DNA of 64,000 nt from Clostridia bacterium (GTDB taxonomy: Bacteria; Bacillota; Clostridia; Christensenellales; Aristaeellaceae). A model generated the notes under the pieces. That model was not told where the DNA came from. It saw only the letters and a list, made by a program, of their open reading frames with translations, and made no database searches. The stretch spans positions 78,248-142,247 of the forward strand of contig JAFZPI010000028.1 of the NCBI GenBank assembly GCA_017552615.1. The letters run 5' to 3'. This document shows positions 23,536 to 31,196 of this stretch, one piece after another; the first letter of the stretch is position 1, and every line of letters begins with the position of its first letter. The position numbers and the translations under genes were made by a program.

Positions 23536-24374
23536 GCTTTCTTCCCCGCGAGCATGCCTTCCAGGGCGTCTGCGGCCCCGGAGAGCAGGCCGGCGCCGAG
23601 GGTCTCGGCCAGGCCTTTGTCACAGCCGGAAGACAGGGCCGGGTCGATCGGCAGCTGGGCCAGCAGCGGGATGCTGTGGGCCGAGGCGATCTCCAGGGTG
23701 CGCCCCTGGCCGAACGGATAAAGCCGCTCGCCGCAGTGCGGGCAGGGCATCCAGCTCATGTTCTCGATCAGGCCGAGGACGGGGATGTTCATCATGCCCG
23801 CCATGTTCACGGCCTTCTCCACGATCATGCCCACGAGCTCCTGGGGAGACAGGACGATCAGGATGCCGTCCACCGGCAGGGACTGGAACACGGTCAGCGG
23901 CACGTCGCCCGTTCCGGGAGGCATGTCCACGAACATATAATCGACGTCGCCCCAGACCACATCGGTCCAGAACTGCTTGACGGTCCCAGAGATCAGGCTC
24001 CCGCGCCAGACGACGGGGTCGGTGTCGTTTTCCAGAAGCATATTGACCGAGATCAGCTTGATGCCGCCGGCGCTCATGCCGGGCAGGATGCCCCGTTCGT
24101 CGCCGTAGGCTTTGTCGGTATAGCCGAACATTTTCGGGATACTCGGACCGGTGATATCCGCGTCGAGGATGGCCACCTCGCGCCCGCGGCGGCGCATTTC
24201 GGCCGCCATCAGCCCGGTCACAAGGCTCTTACCGACACCGCCCTTTCCGCTGACGACGGCGATGACGTGCTTAATGTTGGAATATTGGTTTGCCGGTGCC
24301 TGGAGGGATTCCGGCGCGTTCCGGGAGGGACAGTCCACCCCGCAGGTGGAACAGTCATGGGTGCATTCAGACAT
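23532..24374 (-). CDS. mrp: Mrp/NBP35-family Fe-S carrier ATPase
   Basis: A 280-residue ParA-like ATPase that loads and delivers Fe-S clusters. Deviant Walker A G-K-G-G-V-G-K-S (43-50), D-A-D-I-T-G-P-S, F-V-D-M-P-P-G-T-G-D, and the bridging C-P-H-C (211-214). The first 15 residues carry four Cys (4, 8, 11, 15), like the N-terminal ferredoxin-type site of NBP35, which many bacterial Mrp proteins lack. AAAGGAGATC precedes the ATG at 24374. It is the first gene of a unit with a membrane protein and DegV. Confidence 0.9.
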   Translation of the reverse strand: MSECTHDCSTCGVDCPSRNAPESLQAPANQYSNIKHVIAVVSGKGGVGKSLVTGLMAAEMRRRGREVAILDADITGPSIPKMFGYTDKAYGDERGILPGMSAGGIKLISVNMLLENDTDPVVWRGSLISGTVKQFWTDVVWGDVDYMFVDMPPGTGDVPLTVFQSLPVDGILIVLSPQELVGMIVEKAVNMAGMMNIPVLGLIENMSWMPCPHCGERLYPFGQGRTLEIASAHSIPLLAQLPIDPALSSGCDKGLAETLGAGLLSGAADALEGMLAGKKA

Positions 24375-24421
24375 AACGAGATCTCCTTTGATGAGGTCGG
24401 CGTCCATAATACGCCATCTAC

Positions 24422-24450
24422 AGTATAGCAGAAAATGCTGGGGAGTACAA
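24422..24450 (-). promoter_or_regulatory. Promoter of the mrp operon
   Basis: On the minus strand TTGTAC, 17 bases, TATACT, about 48 bases before the mrp start. Confidence 0.65.
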
Positions 24451-24484
24451 GGGAGGGAGAAGTTTGCTGCGCCGAAATTCACTC

Positions 24485-24512
24485 TTGTCAACAAGGTACA
24501 AACCTGTATAAT
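24485..24512 (+). promoter_or_regulatory. Promoter of the anchored protein at 24560
   Basis: TTGTCA, 16 bases, TATAAT. It is divergent from the mrp promoter. Confidence 0.6.
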
Positions 24513-24559
24513 ATGGAGCGAAAACACACAAAACCGTGAAGCAGACGGGAGGGACCAGC

Positions 24560-25360
24560 ATGTCCGAGAACCATCCGAACCCATCCAATAACGAAAACAA
24601 CGCCCAGAAGAAGCGAATCCTGCAGTTCGTGATTATCGGCCTGGTTGTGGCGGCGGTCGTGGTCGGCATTCTTTTAGCCGCGGGGGTCTTTGGCACCGGG
24701 GAGCAGCAGGCGGACAAGTCCGTGAATGAAACCGAAAACACGGAGCAGGCAATCGCAGACACTGCCGAGGAAAAACAGCTCCCCGATCCGCAGTTCCCCG
24801 ATAACGTAACATCGAGCAAACTGATCAGCCGGGAGAGCGACGCGTCCGGTAGCCGGACCGGCGTGTGGGAAGTGACATCCAGCGAGTCGATCGGCAACAC
24901 GGGGATCGCGGCAGAGCTGGTGGTGCGGCGCACCTATACGGTTTCGGAGCAGAACGAGACCTGGTGCGATGACTATGAAACGGAGCCTGTGTCCATCACG
25001 TGCGATGTCGCCGAAACCGCATGGGAGCCTGCAGAATATGACTGGCAGCCCGGCACGAGCGTCCGCCTCGCGAGCTTCGACGGCCAGACTCTGGTCATCC
25101 AGAGCGCATATCATTCTTTCATGATCAACGGCGAGGCCACGAAGATCGACATCTCAGGCACTTACCCGTTGCAGAAAGCGGCGCTGGTTGACAATACATA
25201 CATCCAGCGGACGGAGACAACGAAACTGAATTTCGACGACGAGCCGCTCGAATACTGGTTTGAAGTCGATTTGCCGCTTGACAGCCAGGCTGACCCGACC
25301 ATCAAGCTCTATACGACAGGAGAGAAGAATCCGGTCACGCTGGATTTCAAGACCCGCTAA
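24560..25360 (+). CDS. Membrane-anchored extracytoplasmic protein
   Basis: A 266-residue protein: a short Asn/Pro-rich cytoplasmic N-terminus, K-K-R then one membrane helix (about 23-45), an acidic linker, and a soluble outer domain of about 190 residues with strand-like T-S-S-K-L-I-S-R and W-E-V-T-S-S. No family recognised. GGGAGGG precedes the ATG at 24560. It has its own promoter and is not linked to the convergent gene. Confidence 0.7.
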   Translation: MSENHPNPSNNENNAQKKRILQFVIIGLVVAAVVVGILLAAGVFGTGEQQADKSVNETENTEQAIADTAEEKQLPDPQFPDNVTSSKLISRESDASGSRTGVWEVTSSESIGNTGIAAELVVRRTYTVSEQNETWCDDYETEPVSITCDVAETAWEPAEYDWQPGTSVRLASFDGQTLVIQSAYHSFMINGEATKIDISGTYPLQKAALVDNTYIQRTETTKLNFDDEPLEYWFEVDLPLDSQADPTIKLYTTGEKNPVTLDFKTR

Positions 25361-25394
25361 TCGCGGGAAAAACCGTGAGCGCCCCAAATCTGGC

Positions 25395-25709
25395 TTATTC
25401 CGCCTCTTCGTCCAGGGCTTCCAGCAGGAAGCTCACCGGGCGGAAACCGTCGTTGCAGGAGATCATCGCGGACTTCGGGTTCTTCATCCAGCCGTCGTAG
25501 AAGTTCTCCCCGCCGTGCGCCAGCGTCATGACGAACGGGGATACCGTGTCCCACGCGCTGCCGCAGAATCCTTCCGGCCGTTCCCAGCCGTTGCAGATAA
25601 AGGTCTGGCCCAACTGTATCGTGCAGGCGTGCTCGATCGGGTTTTCGTACTGTTCCATCAGATCGCCGTAACGGGCGATCTTTTTGACGGTGATCCTGAC
25701 TTTCTTCAT
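25395..25709 (-). CDS. TIGR04076 family protein
   Basis: A 104-residue protein with the TIGR04076 pattern: K-K-V-R-I-T-V, D-L-M-E-Q-Y, P-E-G-F-C-G-S-A-W, L-A-H-G-G, F-Y-D-G-W-M-K and C-N-D-G-F-R-P-V-S-F. The conserved Cys residues hint at metal or redox chemistry; function unknown. GGAGGCC precedes the ATG at 25709; the longer frame has no ribosome site. Confidence 0.78.
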   Translation of the reverse strand: MKKVRITVKKIARYGDLMEQYENPIEHACTIQLGQTFICNGWERPEGFCGSAWDTVSPFVMTLAHGGENFYDGWMKNPKSAMISCNDGFRPVSFLLEALDEEAE

Positions 25710-25811
25710 TGGAAGGCCTCCGAACGTGAAATGGGGGACTTTCTGATGGATTCGACGGAAGGGCGGGATATCCTTTATATGATGTCTGGCGAAATGGCCG
25801 GTGAACAAACA

Positions 25812-25839
25812 AAAGAAGCCGGAAATCTTCGGCTTCTTT
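25812..25839 (-). terminator. Terminator of the double-glycine peptide cluster
   Basis: AAAGAAGCCG and CGGCTTCTTT form a 10-pair stem. Reading leftward it runs into TTTTGTTTGTT, so it best serves the minus-strand peptide genes upstream. Confidence 0.7.
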
Positions 25840-25876
25840 CTTGGCAACGGTTCGGAACCTCACCGCCGCCGCGCTT

Positions 25877-25932
25877 ACCCCTCAGTCACTGCTTCGCGGT
25901 GCCAGCTCCCCAGCAAGCTGGGGCGCCTTTTG
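25877..25932 (+). repeat. Dispersed REP-like repeat, copy B
   Basis: It matches the minus strand of 11977-12029 with only scattered changes (CAGTCAC, CGCGGTGCCAG, TCCCC, GGGGCGCCTTT). CCCCAGC/GCTGGGG forms a hairpin followed by TTTT. Non-coding. Confidence 0.6.
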
Positions 25933-25976
25933 AATACCAAACCTGTTGAAAACCCGCATAAAACCTTATGAGAGGT

Positions 25977-26192
25977 TCACCACCCGCCGTTCGCACCGAG
26001 GCTTGGCATACGAGCCAGTTCCATAAAACGCTTGAATTCCTCATCAGTCAGGTAATCCATGATTTTGATGTTATTGACGTCAATGTTGTATTTCTCGGCC
26101 ATCGTCTTCAGGAATTCCCAGGCTTCCTTGGTATCCCCGCCATTGGCGTTTTTCAGTTCTTCCAGATTCAGTTCCATCATGTTGTTTTCCAT
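25977..26192 (-). CDS. Double-glycine leader microprotein C
   Basis: A 71-residue protein whose first 19 residues (M-E-N-N-M-M-E-L-N-L-E-E-L-K-N-A-N-G-G) fit the double-glycine leaders removed by peptidase-containing ABC exporters (E-L-N-x-x-E-L/M, hydrophobic spacing, G-G). The predicted product of 52 residues is helical and charged, with K-E-A-W-E-F, an L-T-D-E-E-F-K-R-F-M motif and no Cys. It resembles product B in order and spacing. AGGAGA precedes the ATG. No exporter, modification enzyme or immunity gene is adjacent. Bacteriocin, signal or surface peptide are all possible. Confidence 0.7.
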   Translation of the reverse strand: MENNMMELNLEELKNANGGDTKEAWEFLKTMAEKYNIDVNNIKIMDYLTDEEFKRFMELARMPSLGANGGW

Positions 26193-26216
26193 TTTCTGAT
26201 TCTCCTGCCCTTCGGC

Positions 26217-26390
26217 TCAATGGTTGAGAAGCCACTGCATGTGCTCGAATTCTTCCGCGGTCACAAGGTTATTGAGCTCACAGCCGCTATTGGTTCCGTA
26301 CTTCTTGCACAGTTCGAAGAAATAAGCCTGTGCTTCCTTCCATGCCCCGCCGTTAGCCTGATTCAGCATTTCCATGTTTAGTTCCTTCAT
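26217..26390 (-). CDS. Double-glycine leader microprotein B
   Basis: A 57-residue protein: leader M-K-E-L-N-M-E-M-L-N-Q-A-N-G-G (15 residues), then a 42-residue product with K-E-A-Q-A-Y-F, two Cys about 11 residues apart (possible disulfide) and L-V-T-A-E-E-F-E-H-M, clearly related to product C. AGGAGG lies 8 bases before the ATG at 26390. The segment ACGCCCACAGGGC before the ribosome site is repeated before gene A, so the genes arose by cassette duplication. Confidence 0.7.
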   Translation of the reverse strand: MKELNMEMLNQANGGAWKEAQAYFFELCKKYGTNSGCELNNLVTAEEFEHMQWLLNH

Positions 26391-26463
26391 TGTCTGATCC
26401 TCCTGCCCTGTGGGCGTAATCGTTATTTCAGAATCCCTGTTGTCAGCACTGATGTCCGAATCA

Positions 26464-26709
26464 TCAGCCGATGTACCGCACATGCTCGTCCGATGTGACC
26501 TCTTTTCCGTACTTGATCACCATCTGGCGCTTGAACTCTTCGATCATCGCTTCGAGCCGGTCCCATTCATCGGCGTATACGCAATCCCATTTGCGCTTCA
26601 TCATGTCCAGATAAGCGGCACGCTCCTCGGGGGTCAGCATCTCAGTCCGGAGGCCACCGGCGGCCTTTTCCATTTCCTTCAGATTCAGTTCCTTCATATT
26701 GTTTTCCAT
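26464..26709 (-). CDS. Double-glycine leader microprotein A
   Basis: An 81-residue protein, first in the tandem set. The leader is M-E-N-N-M-K-E-L-N-L-K-E-M-E-K-A-A-G-G (19 residues), almost the same as in C. The 62-residue product is helical and highly charged, with L-T-P-E-E-R-A-A-Y-L-D-M-M and one Cys. AAAGGAG precedes the ATG at 26709; the longer frame upstream is not supported. I found no convincing -35/-10 pair for the set. Confidence 0.7.
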   Translation of the reverse strand: MENNMKELNLKEMEKAAGGLRTEMLTPEERAAYLDMMKRKWDCVYADEWDRLEAMIEEFKRQMVIKYGKEVTSDEHVRYIG

Positions 26710-26878
26710 TGTTTTAATCTCCTTTTGCCCTGTGGGCGTTTTGTATTGTCTTGGAACACCTGTTGATACGGACGAATTTGGAGGGTGGCAGTGGAAAATG
26801 AAAACTTCGTTACTGTATGCTTCCGTCACAAGAGGATATGGGCTGCTGGGGACAGCGCCCTAATTCATTGCTTTTTTC

Positions 26879-26907
26879 TTGAAGTGTGTCTGAGTATATG
26901 ATATAAT
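26879..26907 (+). promoter_or_regulatory. Orphan sigma-A promoter
   Basis: TTGAAG, 17 bases, TATAAT, pointing right into the gap and away from the microprotein genes. A small CTGC/GCAG hairpin follows the predicted start site. No clear gene lies downstream. Confidence 0.6.
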
Positions 26908-27124
26908 AGCTCTGCAAACGCAGCAGTTATATGAACGCCCAAGACAAACAAGTAAACCGTGAGATGGAAAAACTTGCATCTTACCTGACAAAAATCTGAC
27001 TTCTTGGAACACATTAGAACAAGAAGGACACCCTGTCAGCCCTTACAAAATAAGGCTTTACAGAGACCCATCAAATCAACCTTGGAACATTTCACCCCAT
27101 TTTTTGAACCCCAAAACCACAAAA

Positions 27125-27179
27125 AGACAAAGAAAAAGTGAGCATCTGCTGCCCTTCAAGCCTTGCAAATACTCACTTT
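27125..27179 (-). terminator. Terminator of the tRNA-Met pair
   Basis: Reading leftward, AAAGTGAG and CTCACTTT pair around a loop of about 28 bases and run into TTTCTTTGTC. It lies 10 bases after the second tRNA. Confidence 0.6.
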
Positions 27180-27188
27180 CTTGTCGAG

Positions 27189-27262
27189 TGGCTCCGATTG
27201 GACTCGAACCAATGACACTCCGGGTATGAACCGAATGCTCTAGCCAACTGAGCTACGGAGCC
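27189..27262 (-). tRNA. tRNA-Met(CAT), elongator
   Basis: A complete cloverleaf on the minus strand: acceptor GGCTCCG/CGGAGCC, D-loop A-G-C-T-C-A-G-T-T-G-G, anticodon loop TTCATAC with CAT, T-loop GGTTCGAGTCC. The discriminator is A and CCA is not encoded. The anticodon stem lacks the three G-C pairs of initiators, so this is the elongator species. Confidence 0.95.
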
Positions 27263-27265
27263 AGG

Positions 27266-27342
27266 TGGTTGCGGGGGTAGGACTCGAACCTACGACCTCC
27301 GGGTTATGAGCCCGACGAGCTGCCAAACTGCTCCACCCCGCG
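27266..27342 (-). tRNA. tRNA-fMet(CAT), initiator
   Basis: A 77-base gene with encoded CCA. Initiator marks are clear: an unpaired C1-A72 at the acceptor end and three G-C pairs (GGG/CCC) next to the anticodon loop CTCATAA. It lies 3 bases upstream of the elongator tRNA-Met and shares its promoter. Confidence 0.96.
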
Positions 27343-27366
27343 TCATCGCCGCAAGCGGCATAGGTG

Positions 27367-27395
27367 AATATACACGAACCCGGGCGGTTTGTCAA
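27367..27395 (-). promoter_or_regulatory. Strong promoter of the tRNA pair
   Basis: On the minus strand TTGACA, 17 bases, TATATT, about 25 bases before the initiator tRNA. Close to consensus, as expected for stable RNA. Confidence 0.85.
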
Positions 27396-27407
27396 GCTGT
27401 TTTTTTC

Positions 27408-27436
27408 TTGACGGAATCAAGTTCCTGTGTTACTAT
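27408..27436 (+). promoter_or_regulatory. Promoter of the coiled-coil protein operon
   Basis: TTGACG, 17 bases, TACTAT, 60 bases before the ATG at 27497. It is back to back with the tRNA promoter. Confidence 0.7.
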
Positions 27437-27496
27437 TTTCTCCGGTACTGTGACAGGGCGCTGCCCACAGAAAAAGTTCATTGGAGGCTTGCAGAG

Positions 27497-29482
27497 ATGG
27501 ATCTCCAGCACGAAGTCGTGCTTGCATATATCGAGGAGGACGATATCCGGAACGGGTATTTCCGTGCGTTTCCGATGCTGACACCCAGCGGCGATATTCG
27601 CGAGGAAGCCAAGGTCAGCTGGCCGGACGACGGCGCGCTGCGCATCATCCCGGACCGGAAGGACCACTTCAGCTTCAAGGAGCGCATGCGGGAGCTCGGT
27701 TCCTGGTGCATGATCGACCTGAAAGGCTTTGACATGCGTGCGAGCAAGATCCGCACGAACAAGAACTATAACCCGGAGCGCGGTGAGCGCAACCATTTTA
27801 TTGTTTTCTCGGATACCGTGTTCGCCCTGCAGGACGGACCGTTCGCCGAGGTCCTGGACGGTACGCCGGCGCAGGCCGCGCAGCTGGCCGCGAAGAGTGT
27901 CACGCCGCTGTTTTATGTGAAGGACGGGGATACATGGTACGGGCCTGTCCGGAAGGCGGAGCCCGCGGAACCGAAGCCCGCGGCCGAATTCGAGGCCAAC
28001 CTGTACCGGATCACCGCGCCGGACGGGGCGGAGCACTGCATCGTCTGCGCTGACGTGACCCAGCAGATCCCGATCGGGCAGAGCCTGGAGATCCTGGACC
28101 AGACTAAGTCCTTTGAGGAAACCATCGAGGCGCTCTCACAGCCGCTGTCGGAGAAGGCCAACCTGATCGCGAGCCGCCAGGAACCGCTGCAGCCGGACAC
28201 CGCGGAGGGCGACACGGAGCATAAACTTTCCGGGACGCCGCTGGTCCGGACGAGCTTCCGGGCCTCGGAGCCGCCGCTGCGCAACCGCGTGCAGGAGATC
28301 GTCTCCGGCCGGGCTGTCATGGCCCGCAACGCGGAACCGCCTGCGCCGCCGGTGCCCTTCTCGACCGACCTGCCCATTGTCGAGAACCCGGTGGAAAAGG
28401 CTGAGGCCGCGTTTCGCAAGGCCTGGATGAACGCCAGCGCCCGTCCGGCGCTCGCGCACTTCCTGCTCTCCCTGGAGGGCATGAAGCCGGCCCTGGACAA
28501 CGCGGCCGCGAACAAGCACAACACCGCGCTGGCTTCCGCCCTGCGCTACCACCTGGAGAACCTCGAGGTCGAGCGCCTGCGCCTGCTGATTGAGCTCGAC
28601 CACGCCAAAGAGGACATGGCGGCATTCCGCGCCAAGGCCATTGAGGAGGCTTCACAGAAGACCCGCCGCGAGCTGGACAAGCTGCGCCGGGACCGTGACA
28701 GCCTCGCGGACGCGGTGGAGCGTCTGAAGGCAGAGGCCGATGAACTGCTGGTCAGCCGACAGAACGCCGGTGTGCAGATCGGCATTTCCCTCAACGGCCA
28801 TGAGATCCTGCATCGCGTGGAGTCGGCCTTCGGCGCGGAAGCGCTGCCCTATCAGCGGGAGAACGCCGCCGCATGGCTGGCCCTCATGAGCCGTCCCTGC
28901 CGGGTGGCGATCCTCAGTCACGATATCGAAGCCGCGACCCGTTTCGCGGAAAAACACGCCGCTATCCTCGGCTGGCCCTGTACCACCGTCCAGGATGCCT
29001 CGCCCGTCCAGGCCCTCCCGTGTGCCATCCCTGTGATCCGCGTCTCCCTCGAGCCGGATACCGAGGTCGGCTCCTGCGAGCGCGTGATCGTTGTGCTGCC
29101 CGACCGGGAAGCCCTGGCTCAAACGGATTTGCCCGTCATGCCTGTCGGCAACCTGCGCTACACGCCGCCGGCTGAAGCAGACAAGACAATCGTCGGGCAG
29201 GAGAGCCTGCAGGCCATCCTGGACGAGGCACCAATCAGCGCGGAGGAGGCAAGGGCCGCGCTGGCTCCGGTCTTTACCGCCTGCGGACTGCCGGATGATA
29301 TGCTTGACAAGGCGGCTGCCTTCGCGGCTGTTGCGGCGGGACTGTTCGACGGCGGCATGATCGCGGCCTGTGACTGGGCCCTGGCCCTGTGGGTGGCCCC
29401 GCGCGTCCCGGCGGACGGAAACCGGGAGACGGTCCTGACCCTGCTGGAGGAGTATCCCCGCACCCGCGCGCTGGTCGGGTGA
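27497..29482 (+). CDS. Large coiled-coil protein of unknown function
   Basis: A 661-residue soluble protein with no signal peptide or membrane helix. The N-terminal domain (about 1-75) has Y-F-R-A-F-P and S-F-K-E-R-M-R-E-L-G-S-W-C-M. A linker rich in Ala, Pro and Glu follows, then a strong coiled coil (about 348-421) and a C-terminal alpha/beta domain with C-R-V-A-I-L-S-H-D and V-I-V-V-L-P-D-R that could be a degenerate nucleotide-binding fold lacking a Walker A. No family recognised. GGAGG precedes the ATG at 27497. It is followed after 27 bases by a sugar kinase, suggesting one operon. Confidence 0.75.
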   Translation: MDLQHEVVLAYIEEDDIRNGYFRAFPMLTPSGDIREEAKVSWPDDGALRIIPDRKDHFSFKERMRELGSWCMIDLKGFDMRASKIRTNKNYNPERGERNHFIVFSDTVFALQDGPFAEVLDGTPAQAAQLAAKSVTPLFYVKDGDTWYGPVRKAEPAEPKPAAEFEANLYRITAPDGAEHCIVCADVTQQIPIGQSLEILDQTKSFEETIEALSQPLSEKANLIASRQEPLQPDTAEGDTEHKLSGTPLVRTSFRASEPPLRNRVQEIVSGRAVMARNAEPPAPPVPFSTDLPIVENPVEKAEAAFRKAWMNASARPALAHFLLSLEGMKPALDNAAANKHNTALASALRYHLENLEVERLRLLIELDHAKEDMAAFRAKAIEEASQKTRRELDKLRRDRDSLADAVERLKAEADELLVSRQNAGVQIGISLNGHEILHRVESAFGAEALPYQRENAAAWLALMSRPCRVAILSHDIEAATRFAEKHAAILGWPCTTVQDASPVQALPCAIPVIRVSLEPDTEVGSCERVIVVLPDREALAQTDLPVMPVGNLRYTPPAEADKTIVGQESLQAILDEAPISAEEARAALAPVFTACGLPDDMLDKAAAFAAVAAGLFDGGMIAACDWALALWVAPRVPADGNRETVLTLLEEYPRTRALVG

Positions 29483-29509
29483 CAACATAAACCAATCAGG
29501 AGGCGCACG

Positions 29510-31105
29510 ATGGATTACCGCAAAATGATCGAAGAAGGCCGGGTGTGGCTGGGCATCGAGTTTGGCTCTACCCGCATCAAGGCCGTGCTGATCGGCCCGG
29601 ACCACCAGCCCATGGCGTCCGGCAGCCACACCTGGGCGGACAAGCTCGAGAACGGCGTCTGGACATACTCCCTTGACGCGATCCACGAGGGCTTCCGCGA
29701 TTGCTACCGCGACCTGAAGGAAGAAGTGAAGCGGCTCTACGGCGTGACCCTGCGCCGCCTTGGCGGGATGGGCGTCAGCGCCATGATGCACGGTTACCTG
29801 CCCTTTGACGCGGACATGAAGCTGCTCGCGCCCTTCCGGACCTGGCGCAACACGATCACCGGCCAGGCCGCGGACGAGCTGACGGAGAAGATGCAGTTCA
29901 ACATTCCCCAGCGCTGGTCCATCTCCCACCTGCACCAGGCGGTGCTGAAAGATGAGGCGCATCTGGGACAGCTGCGCTTCTTCACGACGCTGGCGGGTTA
30001 CGCCCACTGGCTGCTCACCGGCGAGAAGGTGCTGGGTGTCGGCGACGCCGCGGGCATGTTCCCGATCGACAGCGACCGCTGCGACTGGGACGCCGCCAAG
30101 CTGGACCTCTATGAAAACCTGATCGCGGACAAGGGCTATCCCTGGAAGCTCCGGGACATCCTGCCGAAGGTGCTGGCCGCAGGCGAGAACGCCGGGACCC
30201 TGACCGAGACCGGCGCGCGTTTCCTCGACCCCGAGGGCGACCTTGAGCCCGGCGTGCCGCTGTGCCCGCCGGAAGGTGACGCGGGTACCGGCATGGTCGC
30301 GACGAACTCGATCGCGCCGCGCACGGGCAACGTATCCGCGGGCACGTCGATCTTCGCCATGATCGTGCTGGAGAAGGCGCTCAAGCGCCTGCACCGCGAG
30401 ATCGACATGGTGACGACGCCCACCGGCAAGCCCGTGGCGATGGTGCACTGCAACACCTGCACCTCCGACGTGAACGCCTGGATCCGTCTCCTAGGCGAAG
30501 TGCTGGAAGCGTACGGGATCCCCGCGAACCGCGACGAGCTCTATGTCCGTTTCTATACCCTGGCTCTGCAGGGCGATCCGGACGCGGGCGGACTGACGAC
30601 CTTCAACTATTACTCCGGCGAGCCCGTCACCGAAACGGAAGACGGCGTGCCGATGCTGGTGCGCCGCCCGGACCAGCCCCTGACCCTGGCGAACTTCATG
30701 CGCGCGCACATCCTCTCCGCCCTGGCCACGCTGTCCATCGGCATGGAAACCCTGACGGTCGAGGAACAGGTGGGCATCGACAGTGTCCTTGGTCACGGCG
30801 GCCTGTTCAAGACCCCGGTCGTGGGCCAGCGCCTGCTGGCCGCAGCCATCGGCTGCCCGGTGACCGTGATGGAGACCGCGGGCGAGGGCGGCGCCTGGGG
30901 CATTGCCCTGCTGGCAGCGTATGCCACGGAGCACAGCGAGAGCGAAACCCTGGACCGCTACCTGAAGGAGCGGGTCTTCGCCGAAGCCAACACCGTCACC
31001 CTGGCCCCGGAGAAGGAAGACCGCGACGGCATGGCAGCCTACCTCGAGCGCTACCGCGCCCTGATTCCCGCGGAGCGTGCGGCCTGCAAGGCGGTTAAGG
31101 GATAA
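29510..31105 (+). CDS. FGGY family carbohydrate kinase
   Basis: A 531-residue sugar kinase. [15 protein letters not shown] (13-27) is the phosphate-1 loop, [10 protein letters not shown] the substrate strand, and [10 protein letters not shown] and G-H-G-G-L-F-K the ATP motifs. It is clearly distinct from the xylulokinase at 44877 and closer in layout to ribulokinase-like members; the sugar is not determined. GGAGGCGC precedes the ATG. It is co-directional with and 27 bases from the coiled-coil protein, an unusual partner. Confidence 0.85.
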   Translation: MDYRKMIEEGRVWLGIEFGSTRIKAVLIGPDHQPMASGSHTWADKLENGVWTYSLDAIHEGFRDCYRDLKEEVKRLYGVTLRRLGGMGVSAMMHGYLPFDADMKLLAPFRTWRNTITGQAADELTEKMQFNIPQRWSISHLHQAVLKDEAHLGQLRFFTTLAGYAHWLLTGEKVLGVGDAAGMFPIDSDRCDWDAAKLDLYENLIADKGYPWKLRDILPKVLAAGENAGTLTETGARFLDPEGDLEPGVPLCPPEGDAGTGMVATNSIAPRTGNVSAGTSIFAMIVLEKALKRLHREIDMVTTPTGKPVAMVHCNTCTSDVNAWIRLLGEVLEAYGIPANRDELYVRFYTLALQGDPDAGGLTTFNYYSGEPVTETEDGVPMLVRRPDQPLTLANFMRAHILSALATLSIGMETLTVEEQVGIDSVLGHGGLFKTPVVGQRLLAAAIGCPVTVMETAGEGGAWGIALLAAYATEHSESETLDRYLKERVFAEANTVTLAPEKEDRDGMAAYLERYRALIPAERAACKAVKG

Positions 31106-31117
31106 CGCGAATACAAT

Positions 31118-31177
31118 AAAACCCGCATCGCGCAACATCATTTATTCTCGAATGACATTCGCTCGATGCGGGTTTTT
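31118..31177. terminator. Bidirectional terminator
   Basis: AAAACCCGCATCG and CGATGCGGGTTTT form a 13-pair stem, with a small inner hairpin in the loop. A- and T-tracts on both sides serve the convergent kinase and phosphatase genes. Confidence 0.88.
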
Positions 31178-31196
31178 CAATGGGTCTTTTTTGTCT

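Larger units (their letters stand above)
26710..27188. other. 480-base gap: orphan promoter, no convincing protein gene
   Basis: This is the only gap over 300 bases. It holds a good rightward promoter (26879-26907), a 22-codon ORF at 26931-26999 without a ribosome site, the tRNA terminator near 27135-27179, and three copies of CTTGGAACA(C/T) at 26750, 27003 and 27081. The base composition is AT-rich and A-biased on the plus strand. A small RNA is possible. Confidence 0.5.

Noticed and set aside
26931-26999. 22-codon ORF after the orphan promoter
   Set aside because: No Shine-Dalgarno and no similarity I recognise; not called as a gene, kept only as part of the gap description.
25860-27188. 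Integrated element next to the tRNA genes
   Set aside because: No integrase, no duplicated tRNA 3' end and no phage genes; only repeats and small genes are seen.
28652-30448. 598-codon minus-strand frame over the kinase and coiled-coil genes
   Set aside because: Lies opposite conserved FGGY motifs and has no start signal.
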